A DNA stretch of 34,598 bases from Sulfurimonas sp. (GTDB lineage Bacteria > Campylobacterota > Campylobacteria > Campylobacterales > Sulfurimonadaceae). The translations under genes and the position numbers were made by a program. Shown here in pieces: positions 7,531-17,345 of the stretch. Under the pieces are notes generated by a model. It was given only the letters and a program-made list of their open reading frames with translations. It did not search any database and had not been told where the DNA came from. Position 1 is the first letter of the stretch, and each line of letters starts with the position of its first letter. The stretch lies in assembly GCA_015488615.1 (NCBI GenBank), contig WFNM01000081.1:1-34598 (forward strand). The letters run 5' to 3'.

Positions 7531-10164
7531 ATGCTAGAGCAAGCTATAGATTTAGATAAATTAACTGGTTTAAGCGAAGAAGATGTTAAAGAGCGTATTG
7601 AAAAGTATGGTTATAACGAGATAAACGAAAAAGAGGAAACATGGTACCATCGGCTTTTTAAAAAGTTTTGGGGCCCTATTCCTTGGATGATTGAAATTGC
7701 TGTTGTTCTCTCAGCAATAGCACACCGTTGGGAAGATTTCTCCGTTATTATGCTTATGCTTTTAGTAAATGCTTTTGTTGACTTTTATCAGGAGTCAAAA
7801 GCATTAAGTGCTATTTCTGTATTAAAGAAAAAGCTAGCTCGTAAAGCACTTGTCCTGCGTGAGGGTGAGTGGAAAAATATAGATGCTAAAGAGATTGTTC
7901 CTGATGATATAATTAAGATAAAAATTGGAGATGTTGTCTCTGCTGATTGTACACTTCTTGGTGGTGGAGACTTTTTGCAAGTTGACCAATCTGCACTTAC
8001 AGGTGAATCGCTTCCTGTAAATAAACAGCTTGGGGAGACTTTGTATGCAAATGCCATTGTAAAACAGGGTGAGATGATTGCAAAAGTAACAGCTACAGCA
8101 CTTAACACCTACTTTGGAAAAACTGTAGGTCTTATTGCAAAAGCAGAAAAAGAAGAAAATGGGCACTTCCAGCAAATGGTCATTAAGGTGGGTGATTACC
8201 TTATTTTCATGACTATTTTCCTAATTGCCATTATTATTTGGCATGGTGTTGCAAGGCATGAACCACTTATGGATTTACTGATTTTTTCACTTATTTTGAC
8301 CATTTCTGCCATTCCTGTTGCTATGCCAGCAGTTTTAACCGTTACTATGGCTTTAGGTGCAAGAGTTTTAGCATCGAAAGAGGCCATAGTCACTAAACTA
8401 TCTGCCATTGAAGAAGCTGCAGGTATGGATATACTATGTTCGGACAAAACAGGAACACTCACACAAAATAAAATGAGTCTCGCTGACCCTTATCTTTCTA
8501 GTAATTATACTGAAGACCAGCTTCTTTTATATGCTGCATTTGCAAGTAAAAAAGAGAATGAAGACCCAATAGAAAAACCTATATTTGACTATTTGGATGC
8601 ACATCAACTCAATAGCAAACTTATAGAAAAAAAGATGAAAAAGTTTGTACCTTTTGATCCTGTCAGTAAAAAAACAGAGAGTATTTTTACTGATGATATG
8701 ATTTATACCAAAGGTGCTCCTCAGATTATTATTGAACTATGTGATGAAAAAGAGTTTGACAAGAAAGAGGCATATAAAGAGGTAGACTCTTTTGCAGAAA
8801 AAGGTTTTAGAGCATTAGGTGTAGGATACAAAAAAGAGGGTGAAGACAAGTACCATTTTGTAGGACTTGTTCCTCTCTTTGACCCTCCTCGTGAAGACTC
8901 AAAACAAGCAATAGCTGAATCAAATGCAAAAGGTGTTTCAGTTAAGATGGTTACAGGTGATAATATTGCCGTTGCAAAATATATCTCCGGTATTTTAGAA
9001 ATAGGTCAAGATATAGAAGACATAAAAGAGCTCAAAGGTCAAAGTACACAAGAGTATGTTTTTCTTTCTCAAATCATTTCTCGTTCTATTTTAAAAACCT
9101 TACAAACTGAGGTAGATGAGGATACACTTAACAAAGAAGTTACTAAGATTGTCGCTAATGTACAAAAAGAGCTAAATTCGCAGCCTCTCCCAACAGGTAG
9201 TGTCAAACAACATGAATCTGAAATAGTACAGGTTATAGAAAAAGCCAATGGGTTTGCACAAGTATTTCCAGAAGACAAATACTATATAGTAGATAAACTC
9301 CAAAAAGCAAACCATATTGTTGGAATGACAGGTGATGGTGTTAATGATGCACCTGCACTCAAAAAAGCAGACTGTGGTATTGCTGTAAGTGGTGCAACTG
9401 ATGCCGCTCGTGCGGCAGCTGACATTGTACTAATGGCTCCTGGTCTTCGTGTCATAGTAGATGCCATAGAACAAGCTCGCATAGTGTTTGAGCGGATGAA
9501 AAGTTATGTAGTTTATAGGATTGCAGAGACAATTAGAATCTTATTCTTTATGACCTTAGCAATTGTAGTTTTTGATTTTTATCCTATTACGGCTATTATG
9601 ATTATTTTACTTGCACTTTTAAATGATATTCCTATTATGGCAATTGCATATGATAATACAAAGGTAGATAAAAAGCCTGCTCGATGGGATATGAAAGGTG
9701 TTTTTATTTTATCAAGTTGGCTTGGTATTGCAGGAGTTATAAGTTCTTTTACACTTTTTTATATAGTAATGGATTATTTAAAAATGCATCCATCATCTAT
9801 CTATTTTCCAGCTCTTCCGACAGGGATTGATCCTAAAGATAGCAAATCATATCTGGGCTTTGTACAAACTTTGTTTTTTATTAATTTAATTATCGCAGGG
9901 CATTACACAATATTTAATACCAGAATTGCAGACTGGTTCTTTAAAAGAGCATGGCCATCTTGGCAACTATTGGGAGCATCGTTCATTACAGCATTTGGTG
10001 GGACATTAGTAGGAATTTATGGTTTACATATTATGACTGCAATAGGCTGGGAATGGGCAATGTATATTTGGGCATATGCATTTATATGGTTCGTTTTTAA
10101 TGATATAGTAAAAATGGGTATCATTAAACTCTATAAAAAAAGATATGGAAAAGCTGTTTTATAA
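7531..10164 (+). CDS. P-type (P3A, plasma-membrane type) proton-exporting ATPase
   Basis: LTGES, CSDKTGTLTQNKM, MVTGDNIAVAK, MTGDGVNDAPALKKADCGIAV, FWGPIPWMIE and multiple TM segments; overall like fungal/plant H+-ATPases and their bacterial homologues. Confidence 0.9.
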   Translation: MLEQAIDLDKLTGLSEEDVKERIEKYGYNEINEKEETWYHRLFKKFWGPIPWMIEIAVVLSAIAHRWEDFSVIMLMLLVNAFVDFYQESKALSAISVLKKKLARKALVLREGEWKNIDAKEIVPDDIIKIKIGDVVSADCTLLGGGDFLQVDQSALTGESLPVNKQLGETLYANAIVKQGEMIAKVTATALNTYFGKTVGLIAKAEKEENGHFQQMVIKVGDYLIFMTIFLIAIIIWHGVARHEPLMDLLIFSLILTISAIPVAMPAVLTVTMALGARVLASKEAIVTKLSAIEEAAGMDILCSDKTGTLTQNKMSLADPYLSSNYTEDQLLLYAAFASKKENEDPIEKPIFDYLDAHQLNSKLIEKKMKKFVPFDPVSKKTESIFTDDMIYTKGAPQIIIELCDEKEFDKKEAYKEVDSFAEKGFRALGVGYKKEGEDKYHFVGLVPLFDPPREDSKQAIAESNAKGVSVKMVTGDNIAVAKYISGILEIGQDIEDIKELKGQSTQEYVFLSQIISRSILKTLQTEVDEDTLNKEVTKIVANVQKELNSQPLPTGSVKQHESEIVQVIEKANGFAQVFPEDKYYIVDKLQKANHIVGMTGDGVNDAPALKKADCGIAVSGATDAARAAADIVLMAPGLRVIVDAIEQARIVFERMKSYVVYRIAETIRILFFMTLAIVVFDFYPITAIMIILLALLNDIPIMAIAYDNTKVDKKPARWDMKGVFILSSWLGIAGVISSFTLFYIVMDYLKMHPSSIYFPALPTGIDPKDSKSYLGFVQTLFFINLIIAGHYTIFNTRIADWFFKRAWPSWQLLGASFITAFGGTLVGIYGLHIMTAIGWEWAMYIWAYAFIWFVFNDIVKMGIIKLYKKRYGKAVL

Positions 10165-10922
10165 TGACTAAAAAAGAGTACAAACAAGAGCTTTATAACT
10201 TACAAGTTGAACTCGTGAAGTTTCAAAAAGAGATTATTACTAAAGATTTAAAAGTATGTATCATTTTTGAAGGACGAGACAGTGCAGGAAAGGATGGTAT
10301 GATAAAACGTTTTGTAGAGCATTTAAGCCCTCGAGATGCAAGAGTCGTAGCCCTTGGAAAACCGAGTGATATAAATAAAAAATCTTGGTATTTTCAAAGG
10401 TATGTGCCACATTTACCTGTCGGCGGAGAGGTAGTCTTTTTTAACCGTAGTTGGTATAACAGAGCAGGTGTTGAAAAAGTGATGAATTTTTGTACAGGCA
10501 AAGAATATGATAGTTTTATGCAAGAAGTAGGAAATTTTGAACATCTTTTAGTAAATTCAGAAATCATTTTTATAAAATATTACCTTGATATTTCAAAAAA
10601 AGAGCAGGCCAAAAGACTACTAGAAAGAAAAAAAGACCCTTTAAAACAATGGAAACTTAGTCCTATTGATGAGCAGGCACAACAACAGTGGAAGAGCTAC
10701 TCGAAAACAAGGGATAAGATGTTTGATCATACATCTTTTGTTTTTGCTCCTTGGTATGTTGTGCATAGTGACGACAAAAAAATAGCTCGTATTAATACTA
10801 TTAAACATTTTTTATCTCAAGTGAAATATAAAGATAAAGATGAAAAATATTTACATTATGATCATGATACGGTATGTTTGTTTGATGATATCTGTTATGA
10901 AAAAGGCTTCATCTACAAATGA
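10164..10922 (+). CDS. ppk2: Polyphosphate kinase 2 family protein
   Basis: Walker A FEGRDSAGKDGMIKRF, FFNRSWYNRAGVEKVM, RLLERKKDPLKQWKLSPID lid-like region. Start overlaps the ATPase stop (TAATG). Confidence 0.93.
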   Translation: MTKKEYKQELYNLQVELVKFQKEIITKDLKVCIIFEGRDSAGKDGMIKRFVEHLSPRDARVVALGKPSDINKKSWYFQRYVPHLPVGGEVVFFNRSWYNRAGVEKVMNFCTGKEYDSFMQEVGNFEHLLVNSEIIFIKYYLDISKKEQAKRLLERKKDPLKQWKLSPIDEQAQQQWKSYSKTRDKMFDHTSFVFAPWYVVHSDDKKIARINTIKHFLSQVKYKDKDEKYLHYDHDTVCLFDDICYEKGFIYK

Positions 10923-10942
10923 ATATAAAAATTAAGGTGTGA

Positions 10943-11264
10943 ACACAATACAAGAGCCAAATTTCTCCTTTTAAGATTTGCCTTGCAGTTGTTGTGATTT
11001 TTACCATCAGTTATGGTGAATACATTTTACAAAAACATTTTTCCTTTAAAAGGCTACTATCTTAGAAGGGTAGTATTAGAAAATCTAAACAAATTGAGGG
11101 TTCGAGAATTATAGATGCAGCTATTATTAGTACAACTTCAATTATGTATTTACATTTAATTGTTGTTGCTTTAATATTTAAGATAGATAGATGAATTAAG
11201 TGCTAAACTCGAAGAAGAGGTAAAGGCATTCTATAAAATAAAATTATTTACTAAAAAGGCTTAA
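10943..11264 (+). pseudogene. Decayed gene for a small membrane protein
   Basis: Hydrophobic coding-like segments in two frames broken by stops/frameshifts: YKSQISPFKICLAVVVIFTISYGEYILQKHFSFKRLLS*, then SIRKSKQIEGSRIIDAAIISTTSIMYLHLIVVALIFKIDR*, then in another frame DELSAKLEEEVKAFYKIKLFTKKA* ending at the pdhA start. Confidence 0.4.
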
Positions 11265-12223
11265 TGATGAACAAATTACTCGCAGAAGAGATGTACTACT
11301 TAATGACTCTAGGCAGAAAGTTTGAGTATGCTGCAAAAGAGAACTATATGAAAGGAAATGTGTCAGGATTTTTACATCTTGACATTGGACAAGAAGCATT
11401 GAGTGTTGGGGCAATAAAAGCTTTTGAAAAAGGTGATGTTTTTGCAACCTACCGTGAGCATGTGATGGCAATAGCAAGAGGCTTAGAACCCAAAGCTGTG
11501 ATGGCAGAACTTTTTGGAAAAGTAAACGGTGTTAGTGGTGGTAAGGGAGGCAGTATGCACCTATTCGAGCCTTCACGCTTTTTTTATGGTGGTGATGCAA
11601 TAGTCGGTGGTCATATCCCAAATGCAGTGGGGTGTGCTTATGCTCGAAACCTGCAGGGAAGTGAAGATGGTGTGATGGTTATTTTTGGGGATGGTGCTAC
11701 AAATGGTGGTGCTTTTTTTGAATCACTCAACATTGCTGCAACACATAAACTTCCATTGCTTTTTTTATGTGAGAACAATGAATATGCCATTGGCACAAAT
11801 ATAAAATATACGGCACCATTTCGAGAGCAGGCTAAAAAAGCAGAGCCTTATATGATGACACTATCTGTTGACGGTATGAAAGCTGAAGCAGTTTATGAAA
11901 CAATAAAAGAGGCTCAAAAGCTTATTGAAGATGGGCATGGCCCTGTTTTTGTGGAGGCTTTTACCTGTAGATTTGAAGGACACTCTGTAAGTGACTCCAA
12001 TAGTTATAGAAGTACACAGGAGATGAAACATTGTAAGGCAAAGGACCCTCTAGTGCATTTTAAAAAAGAGTTGTTAGAGAGATGGATGTGCAGTGACAAA
12101 GAGTTAGAAAAAATTGAAAAAAAAGCACAAACAATGGTAGATGAAGCAGTTGTATTTGCTGAAAATTCAGAAGAACCAAATGCAGCAGCTCTGTTTGAAC
12201 ATGTGTTTACAGAGGAGGTGTGA
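11264..12223 (+). CDS. pdhA: Pyruvate dehydrogenase E1 component, alpha subunit
   Basis: GFLHLDIGQEA, TYREHVMAIARG, GKGGSMHLF, VIFGDGATNGGAFFESLNIAATHKLPLLFLCENNEYAIGT (ThDP motif GDG..N). Confidence 0.92.
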   Translation: MMNKLLAEEMYYLMTLGRKFEYAAKENYMKGNVSGFLHLDIGQEALSVGAIKAFEKGDVFATYREHVMAIARGLEPKAVMAELFGKVNGVSGGKGGSMHLFEPSRFFYGGDAIVGGHIPNAVGCAYARNLQGSEDGVMVIFGDGATNGGAFFESLNIAATHKLPLLFLCENNEYAIGTNIKYTAPFREQAKKAEPYMMTLSVDGMKAEAVYETIKEAQKLIEDGHGPVFVEAFTCRFEGHSVSDSNSYRSTQEMKHCKAKDPLVHFKKELLERWMCSDKELEKIEKKAQTMVDEAVVFAENSEEPNAAALFEHVFTEEV

Positions 12224-12224
12224 G

Positions 12225-13202
12225 ATGTTATACCGTGAAGCATTAAATAAGGCACTTGATGAGGTGATGGAAATAGATGACACAGTGGTAACACTCGGAG
12301 AAGATGTAGGTCTATATGGCGGTGCTTTTCGAGTAACAGAAGGACTTGTAGAAAAGTATGGTGAAAAACGTGTCATTGATACACCCATAGCGGAGCTGAG
12401 TATTGTCGGGAATGCAGTTGGTATGGCTATAGGTGGTCTTCGCCCCGTTGCTGAGATTATGACAGGAAATTTCTCTTTACTCGCATTTGATCAGATTATA
12501 AATCATATGGCTAAACTCCATTATATGAGTAATGGAAAAATCACTTTACCAATGGTAGTTCGATTTCCACAAGGTGTTAGTAAACAACTTGCAGCACAAC
12601 ATAGTGAAAGTTATGAACAGATGCTAAGTAGTGTACCAGGATTGAAGGTTCTGAGTGTTAATGATATTAATTATGCATATCATGCATTTAAATATGCCAT
12701 ACTTTCAAATGACCCTTTTGTATTTATAGAACATGAACTTCTTTATAACAAAAAGGGCGAAGTAAATTTTGCGCAACAACTTGACCCTTTTAAAGCACGC
12801 ATTGTGAAAGAGGGAGAAAATATTACCATTATCTCTTATCTGAAGATGGTTGATGATGTTATGCAGAGTGTTTCTGCCATTGAAAGTGCATTAAATTGTT
12901 CGTGTGAGGTTATAGATTTATGTTCACTCAACCCTATAGACTATGATACATTAGCGATCTCTATCAAAAAAACTTCAAGGGCTATTATGGTTGAAGAAGA
13001 CCATAAAACAGGTGGATTTGGCTCACAAGTAATTGCATGGGTAGCTGAGGAAATGTTTTACACTCTTGATGCTCCACCATTGCGTTTAGGAGGAACTGAT
13101 ACTCCTATTGCTTACAATAGAACACTAGAGCTTGCATCTATTCCTACACCTGATTCTATAGCACAAGATATTATAGCATGGGGGAAGAAAAACGATGTAT
13201 GA
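12225..13202 (+). CDS. pdhB: Pyruvate dehydrogenase E1 component, beta subunit
   Basis: LYREALNKALDEVMEIDDTVVTLGEDVGLYGGAFRVTEGL, RVIDTPIAELSIVGNAVGMAIGGLRPVAEIM. ATG at 12225 fits the conserved N-terminus better than the ORF track start at 12141. Confidence 0.93.
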   Translation: MLYREALNKALDEVMEIDDTVVTLGEDVGLYGGAFRVTEGLVEKYGEKRVIDTPIAELSIVGNAVGMAIGGLRPVAEIMTGNFSLLAFDQIINHMAKLHYMSNGKITLPMVVRFPQGVSKQLAAQHSESYEQMLSSVPGLKVLSVNDINYAYHAFKYAILSNDPFVFIEHELLYNKKGEVNFAQQLDPFKARIVKEGENITIISYLKMVDDVMQSVSAIESALNCSCEVIDLCSLNPIDYDTLAISIKKTSRAIMVEEDHKTGGFGSQVIAWVAEEMFYTLDAPPLRLGGTDTPIAYNRTLELASIPTPDSIAQDIIAWGKKNDV

Positions 13203-14469
13203 AATAGTAATGCCACAACTCTCTGACTCCATGGAAGAAGGAAAGTTAGTTAGTTGGAAAGTAAGTGTAGGTCAAAGTGTCAAAAGTGGGGACGTTATAG
13301 CTGAAGTGGAGAGTGATAAGGCAATTATGGAGGTACAAACCTTTAAAGATGGTGTTGTCAAAGAACTTTTGGCAAAAATAGATGATGAAGTAAAGATTGG
13401 GGCTATTATTTCACGTATTGAAACGGGTGTGAAAGCTTCTACTGAGCAAGAACCATCAACAGTTAATCTGATAACAGTGCCAAAAGAGGAAGATACTCCA
13501 AAAGAAGAAGTAAAAAAAGTAGAAACAAAACCAAATGTAGTAGAGAAAAACAGTGTTTTAGATGAAATATTTGATACATCAAGTGTTACTACCATTGCTC
13601 ATAAAACACAAAGTGGTATCTCTCCAAAAGCTAGAGCTAAAGCTGCTGCAGTAGGTGTTGATATTGAAAAGATTCAAGCGAAAATGCCACAAAAATTGCT
13701 TCATGCAGAGGACGTAAACGAGTATGTCACAGAGAAATATTTTACACCAAAAGCTTTGAAACTACTGAAAGAGTACCAGTTGAAAAACTCACTTTTTGAA
13801 CTTAATCATAAGGTAGATAGTGATGAAGTACAAAGCTACATAGATGCAAATGAAATAGCACTCCCAAAAGCACTTTCGCCGATGCAAAAGGCAATCATTG
13901 CAAATGTAATACTCTCTGCTCAAAAGCCCATCTATCATATTTATGAATCAATAGATGCCAAACTTTTTGAAGTACACCATGCACATAGTATGACTGCATG
14001 GCTAGTGAAAATTTTTGCAAAAGTAATGATGCAGCATGAGAGTTTTCGCACACAACTTTTAGATAATGCCCTCTCCATTGCTTCAAATGCTTCACTCTCC
14101 ATTGCTGTAGCAGATGCAAAAAATCTTTATATGCCTGTCATCAAAGATGCAAACAGACTTACAATTTCTGAAATAACAGAACAACTCTCTGCATTTAAAG
14201 AGAAACTGATAACAAATAGTTTTAGTGTTCAAGATATGCAAGGAGGCACTTTTGGCATCTCAAATCTGGGAATGCTCGGTGTCGCATGTTTTGATGCGAT
14301 GATAAACAAAGATGAGAGTGCCATCGTTGCAGTGGGTGGTATTAGTGATGGCAAAATTAGTGTCACACTTACAGCAGACCATAGACTTATAAACGGCTAT
14401 GAAGCAGCACTTTTTATGGCAGATGTAAAAAAAGAGGCGAGTGAGCCTTTAAACTTTAAGGAGCAGTGA
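13195..14469 (+). CDS. pdhC: Pyruvate dehydrogenase E2 (dihydrolipoamide acetyltransferase)
   Basis: Single N-terminal lipoyl domain MPQLSDSMEEGKLVSWKV...AEVESDKAIMEVQT; peripheral-subunit-binding domain SPKARAKAAAVGVDIEKI; C-terminal GTFGISNLGMLGV...TLTADHRLINGYEAALF. Confidence 0.93.
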   Translation: MYEIVMPQLSDSMEEGKLVSWKVSVGQSVKSGDVIAEVESDKAIMEVQTFKDGVVKELLAKIDDEVKIGAIISRIETGVKASTEQEPSTVNLITVPKEEDTPKEEVKKVETKPNVVEKNSVLDEIFDTSSVTTIAHKTQSGISPKARAKAAAVGVDIEKIQAKMPQKLLHAEDVNEYVTEKYFTPKALKLLKEYQLKNSLFELNHKVDSDEVQSYIDANEIALPKALSPMQKAIIANVILSAQKPIYHIYESIDAKLFEVHHAHSMTAWLVKIFAKVMMQHESFRTQLLDNALSIASNASLSIAVADAKNLYMPVIKDANRLTISEITEQLSAFKEKLITNSFSVQDMQGGTFGISNLGMLGVACFDAMINKDESAIVAVGGISDGKISVTLTADHRLINGYEAALFMADVKKEASEPLNFKEQ

Positions 14470-15786
14470 ATGTATGACATAATTTACATAGGTGGTGGGT
14501 TGAACTATGCAGGAGCTATAGTTGCTGCAAAGAATGGGAAAAAAGTTGCTCTTATTGAGAGTGATATGAGTCAACTTGGAGGGATCTGTCTTCATAAGGG
14601 CTGTATACCTTCTAAAATGTTCTTACACTACTCGAATCTTGTTTATGAGTCACAAAATGAGATAGTTAACGGCTCACCGCATTTAGATATGAAGATACTT
14701 TGTGAAAAAAAAGATGATCTGCTAAAGAGTGTCACAAAAGTTGTACAACAACAATGCTCTCATTTTGAATTGATTGAGGGAAAAGGAAAACTGATTGCAC
14801 CACATAAGGTGGAAGTCAATGGCAAGGTAATAGAAGGTAAAAATATTGTTATAGGGACGGGTTCTTCGCCTTTTATTCCTGAAGGTATAGTGCATAATGC
14901 AAAAGATGTTATCATCAGTGATGATGTTTTAAACTTGCAAGAACTTCCAAAAAAAATAGCTATTTATGGAACGGGTGCTATAGGGCTTGAAATGGCAAGT
15001 TTTTTTGCAACGGCTGGTGTAGAAGTGTCCCTTATAAATAGACATGATAAGATACTAAAAAATGCACATCCAAGCATTGAGAATGCGGTACAGATGCAGC
15101 TTGAAAAACTGAATGTAAATATTTTAAGTAATCATTCAGTAAACAAAGCAAAATCAACAAAAAAAGGTGTGCATATCACTTATGAAGATGGTGGCAGTAA
15201 CTATACAGAGATGCTACTTGTTGCAACAGGGCGACGACCAAATATAGATGTGATTGGATGTGATGCAATAGAAGTTAAGCATGGTATTGTCACAGATACA
15301 TACTTTGAGACAACACTTGAAAAACATTATGCTATTGGGGATTGTAACGGTAAGCTTCAACTTGCTCATGCAGCTCGTGCAGAAGTCCTAAATGTTACAG
15401 AGCATATTTTAGGTAAAAATCCTCATCCACTGGATTTAGAACATGTTGTAAAGTTCATTCATACTCTACCGATGAGCTATGCAGTAGTTGGAAAAACTAA
15501 AATACAACTAGAGAATGCAGGAATAAAATATAAAGAGAGTTTAGTGGCACTCAACCAGTTTACATATTCCTCTTATAATCATGCAAATAAAGGTTTAATG
15601 GTAAGTTTTGTTGATGAGGAGGGCTTTATATTGGGTGCTGAAATCTTAGCACCACATGCAGAGGAAATTATAGCTACTGTTGCTATGAGTTTAGCAGGAG
15701 AGATGGATGTTACACAGGCTAAGAGAACCATCTTAGCACATCCAACTTTTTCTGAAGCCTTAGAGAGAACATTTTATAAGTTATGA
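14470..15786 (+). CDS. lpd: Dihydrolipoamide dehydrogenase (E3)
   Basis: GGICLHKGCIPSKM redox-active CxxxxC, GTGAIGLEMASFFATAGVEVSLI NAD-binding motif, ATGRRPN, YAIGDCNGKLQLAHAA, AHPTFSEALE. Confidence 0.92.
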   Translation: MYDIIYIGGGLNYAGAIVAAKNGKKVALIESDMSQLGGICLHKGCIPSKMFLHYSNLVYESQNEIVNGSPHLDMKILCEKKDDLLKSVTKVVQQQCSHFELIEGKGKLIAPHKVEVNGKVIEGKNIVIGTGSSPFIPEGIVHNAKDVIISDDVLNLQELPKKIAIYGTGAIGLEMASFFATAGVEVSLINRHDKILKNAHPSIENAVQMQLEKLNVNILSNHSVNKAKSTKKGVHITYEDGGSNYTEMLLVATGRRPNIDVIGCDAIEVKHGIVTDTYFETTLEKHYAIGDCNGKLQLAHAARAEVLNVTEHILGKNPHPLDLEHVVKFIHTLPMSYAVVGKTKIQLENAGIKYKESLVALNQFTYSSYNHANKGLMVSFVDEEGFILGAEILAPHAEEIIATVAMSLAGEMDVTQAKRTILAHPTFSEALERTFYKL

Positions 15787-16367
15787 TTATTCATCAATGG
15801 GGAGAGATTGAGTATAAAGAGGCAAGAGAAAAGATGCAAGCTGTTCATACACTTGCGTATGAAGATGGACAAAATCATCTCATCCTCTGCTCACATCCAG
15901 ATATATTCACCATTGGAACATCAGAAAAAAAGAGTTTTGATGTAGATGTTATTCAAAGTGATCGAGGTGGCTCTATTACCTGCCACTCTCCTGGACAAAA
16001 TATCTACTATTTCTGTTTTCAGGTAAAAAGCCCTGCCCAATTTTACAAAAAGGTTATTAGTGCATTTGAGGCTTTTTTTATAAAATATCTACCTCAAGTA
16101 AAATACCATAAAGAACAAGCTGGCTTTTACATTCAAAACCGTAAAATCGCCTCTCTTGGATTTCGCTATTCACAAGGTCTCTCTCTACACGGAGTTTCTC
16201 TGAATGTCGATGTAGATTTGGATTTTCATGTACAAGTGAACCCTTGTAATATAGAGGGGATTATTCCTACTTCCCTTGTAAATGAGAATCTTCATCTCTC
16301 GCAAGAAATGGTTAACAGAGTACTAGTGCATTTCATAGAGGAGAGTTTTTATGATACAGCAGTTTAA
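15783..16367 (+). CDS. lipB: Octanoyl-[ACP]:protein N-octanoyltransferase
   Basis: SDRGGSITCHSPGQNIYYF (cf. RGGxxTxHxPGQ), KIASLGFRYSQGLSLHGVSLNVDVDLDFHVQVNPCNIEGIIPTSL with the catalytic Cys context; next to lipA. Confidence 0.9.
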   Translation: MIIHQWGEIEYKEAREKMQAVHTLAYEDGQNHLILCSHPDIFTIGTSEKKSFDVDVIQSDRGGSITCHSPGQNIYYFCFQVKSPAQFYKKVISAFEAFFIKYLPQVKYHKEQAGFYIQNRKIASLGFRYSQGLSLHGVSLNVDVDLDFHVQVNPCNIEGIIPTSLVNENLHLSQEMVNRVLVHFIEESFYDTAV

Positions 16368-17208
16368 ACCAAAGGTAAAAGCACCCGCTCCTGAATTAGT
16401 TCAAAATATGCAAAAAGTATTGCAAAATAATCATCTTACAACAGTATGCGAAGCGGCAGCCTGTCCAAATAGAGCAGAGTGTTATAGTCGTGGGAGTGCA
16501 ACTTTTATGATTTTAGGAGATGTTTGTACACGAGCCTGCTCGTTTTGTAATGTAAAAACTGGGCACGGAAAAAATATAGATGAAGAAGAGCCTCTGCATT
16601 TAACAAAGGCTATTAAAGAGCTAGGCTTAAAGTATGTCATCATTACTTCTGTTGATAGGGATGATTTAAAAGATTATGGTTCAAAACAATTTGTGGCATC
16701 GGTGAAAAGTATAAAAAAATACAATCCTAAGATAAAAATAGAGCTATTAACACCCGATTTTCACTATGATAAACCTGCCTTAGAGAGAATTATAGCAAGT
16801 GATGTCTACAAACTTGCACATAATCAAGAGACAGTACGAAGGCTCAGTAGAACTATTCGTCCTCAGAGTGATTATGATCGTTCATTAAAAGTTTTGGAGT
16901 ATTATGCTAAAAACTCCAACAAAATTGTCAAATCATCTTTGATGGTAGGGCTAGGAGAGCATGAAAATGAACTGAAAGAGAGTATGCATGAGCTTTTAGA
17001 TGTTGGTGTGAGTGAGATAACCATTGGGCAGTATTTACAGCCTACATCAAAGCATCATAGTGTCGAAAAGTATTATAATGCACAGTTTTTTCATGATTTA
17101 AAAGCTGAAGCCTATAGTATGGGATTTCAAGCTGTGGCATCAGGGATATTGGTGCGAAGTTCTTATTTTGCAGAAGAGTTAAAACCTTTTTTAGTATATA
17201 AGAATTAA
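16351..17208 (+). CDS. lipA: Lipoyl synthase (radical SAM)
   Basis: CEAAACPNRAECYSRGSATFMILGDVCTRACSFCNV carries both the auxiliary-cluster and radical SAM cysteine motifs; C-terminal GILVRSSYFAEE. Confidence 0.96.
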   Translation: MIQQFKPKVKAPAPELVQNMQKVLQNNHLTTVCEAAACPNRAECYSRGSATFMILGDVCTRACSFCNVKTGHGKNIDEEEPLHLTKAIKELGLKYVIITSVDRDDLKDYGSKQFVASVKSIKKYNPKIKIELLTPDFHYDKPALERIIASDVYKLAHNQETVRRLSRTIRPQSDYDRSLKVLEYYAKNSNKIVKSSLMVGLGEHENELKESMHELLDVGVSEITIGQYLQPTSKHHSVEKYYNAQFFHDLKAEAYSMGFQAVASGILVRSSYFAEELKPFLVYKN

Positions 17209-17345
17209 TTTAGAAATCGTTCAGTTGTTATTTTATTAGGATTTGCTACAATTTATGTAACTATTATTCATAGTAAAAAAACATTATAACTTTTTACTTT
17301 AGCTGATATTTTTTTGCTAATGTATTAATAAAGAGGAGAATATTT

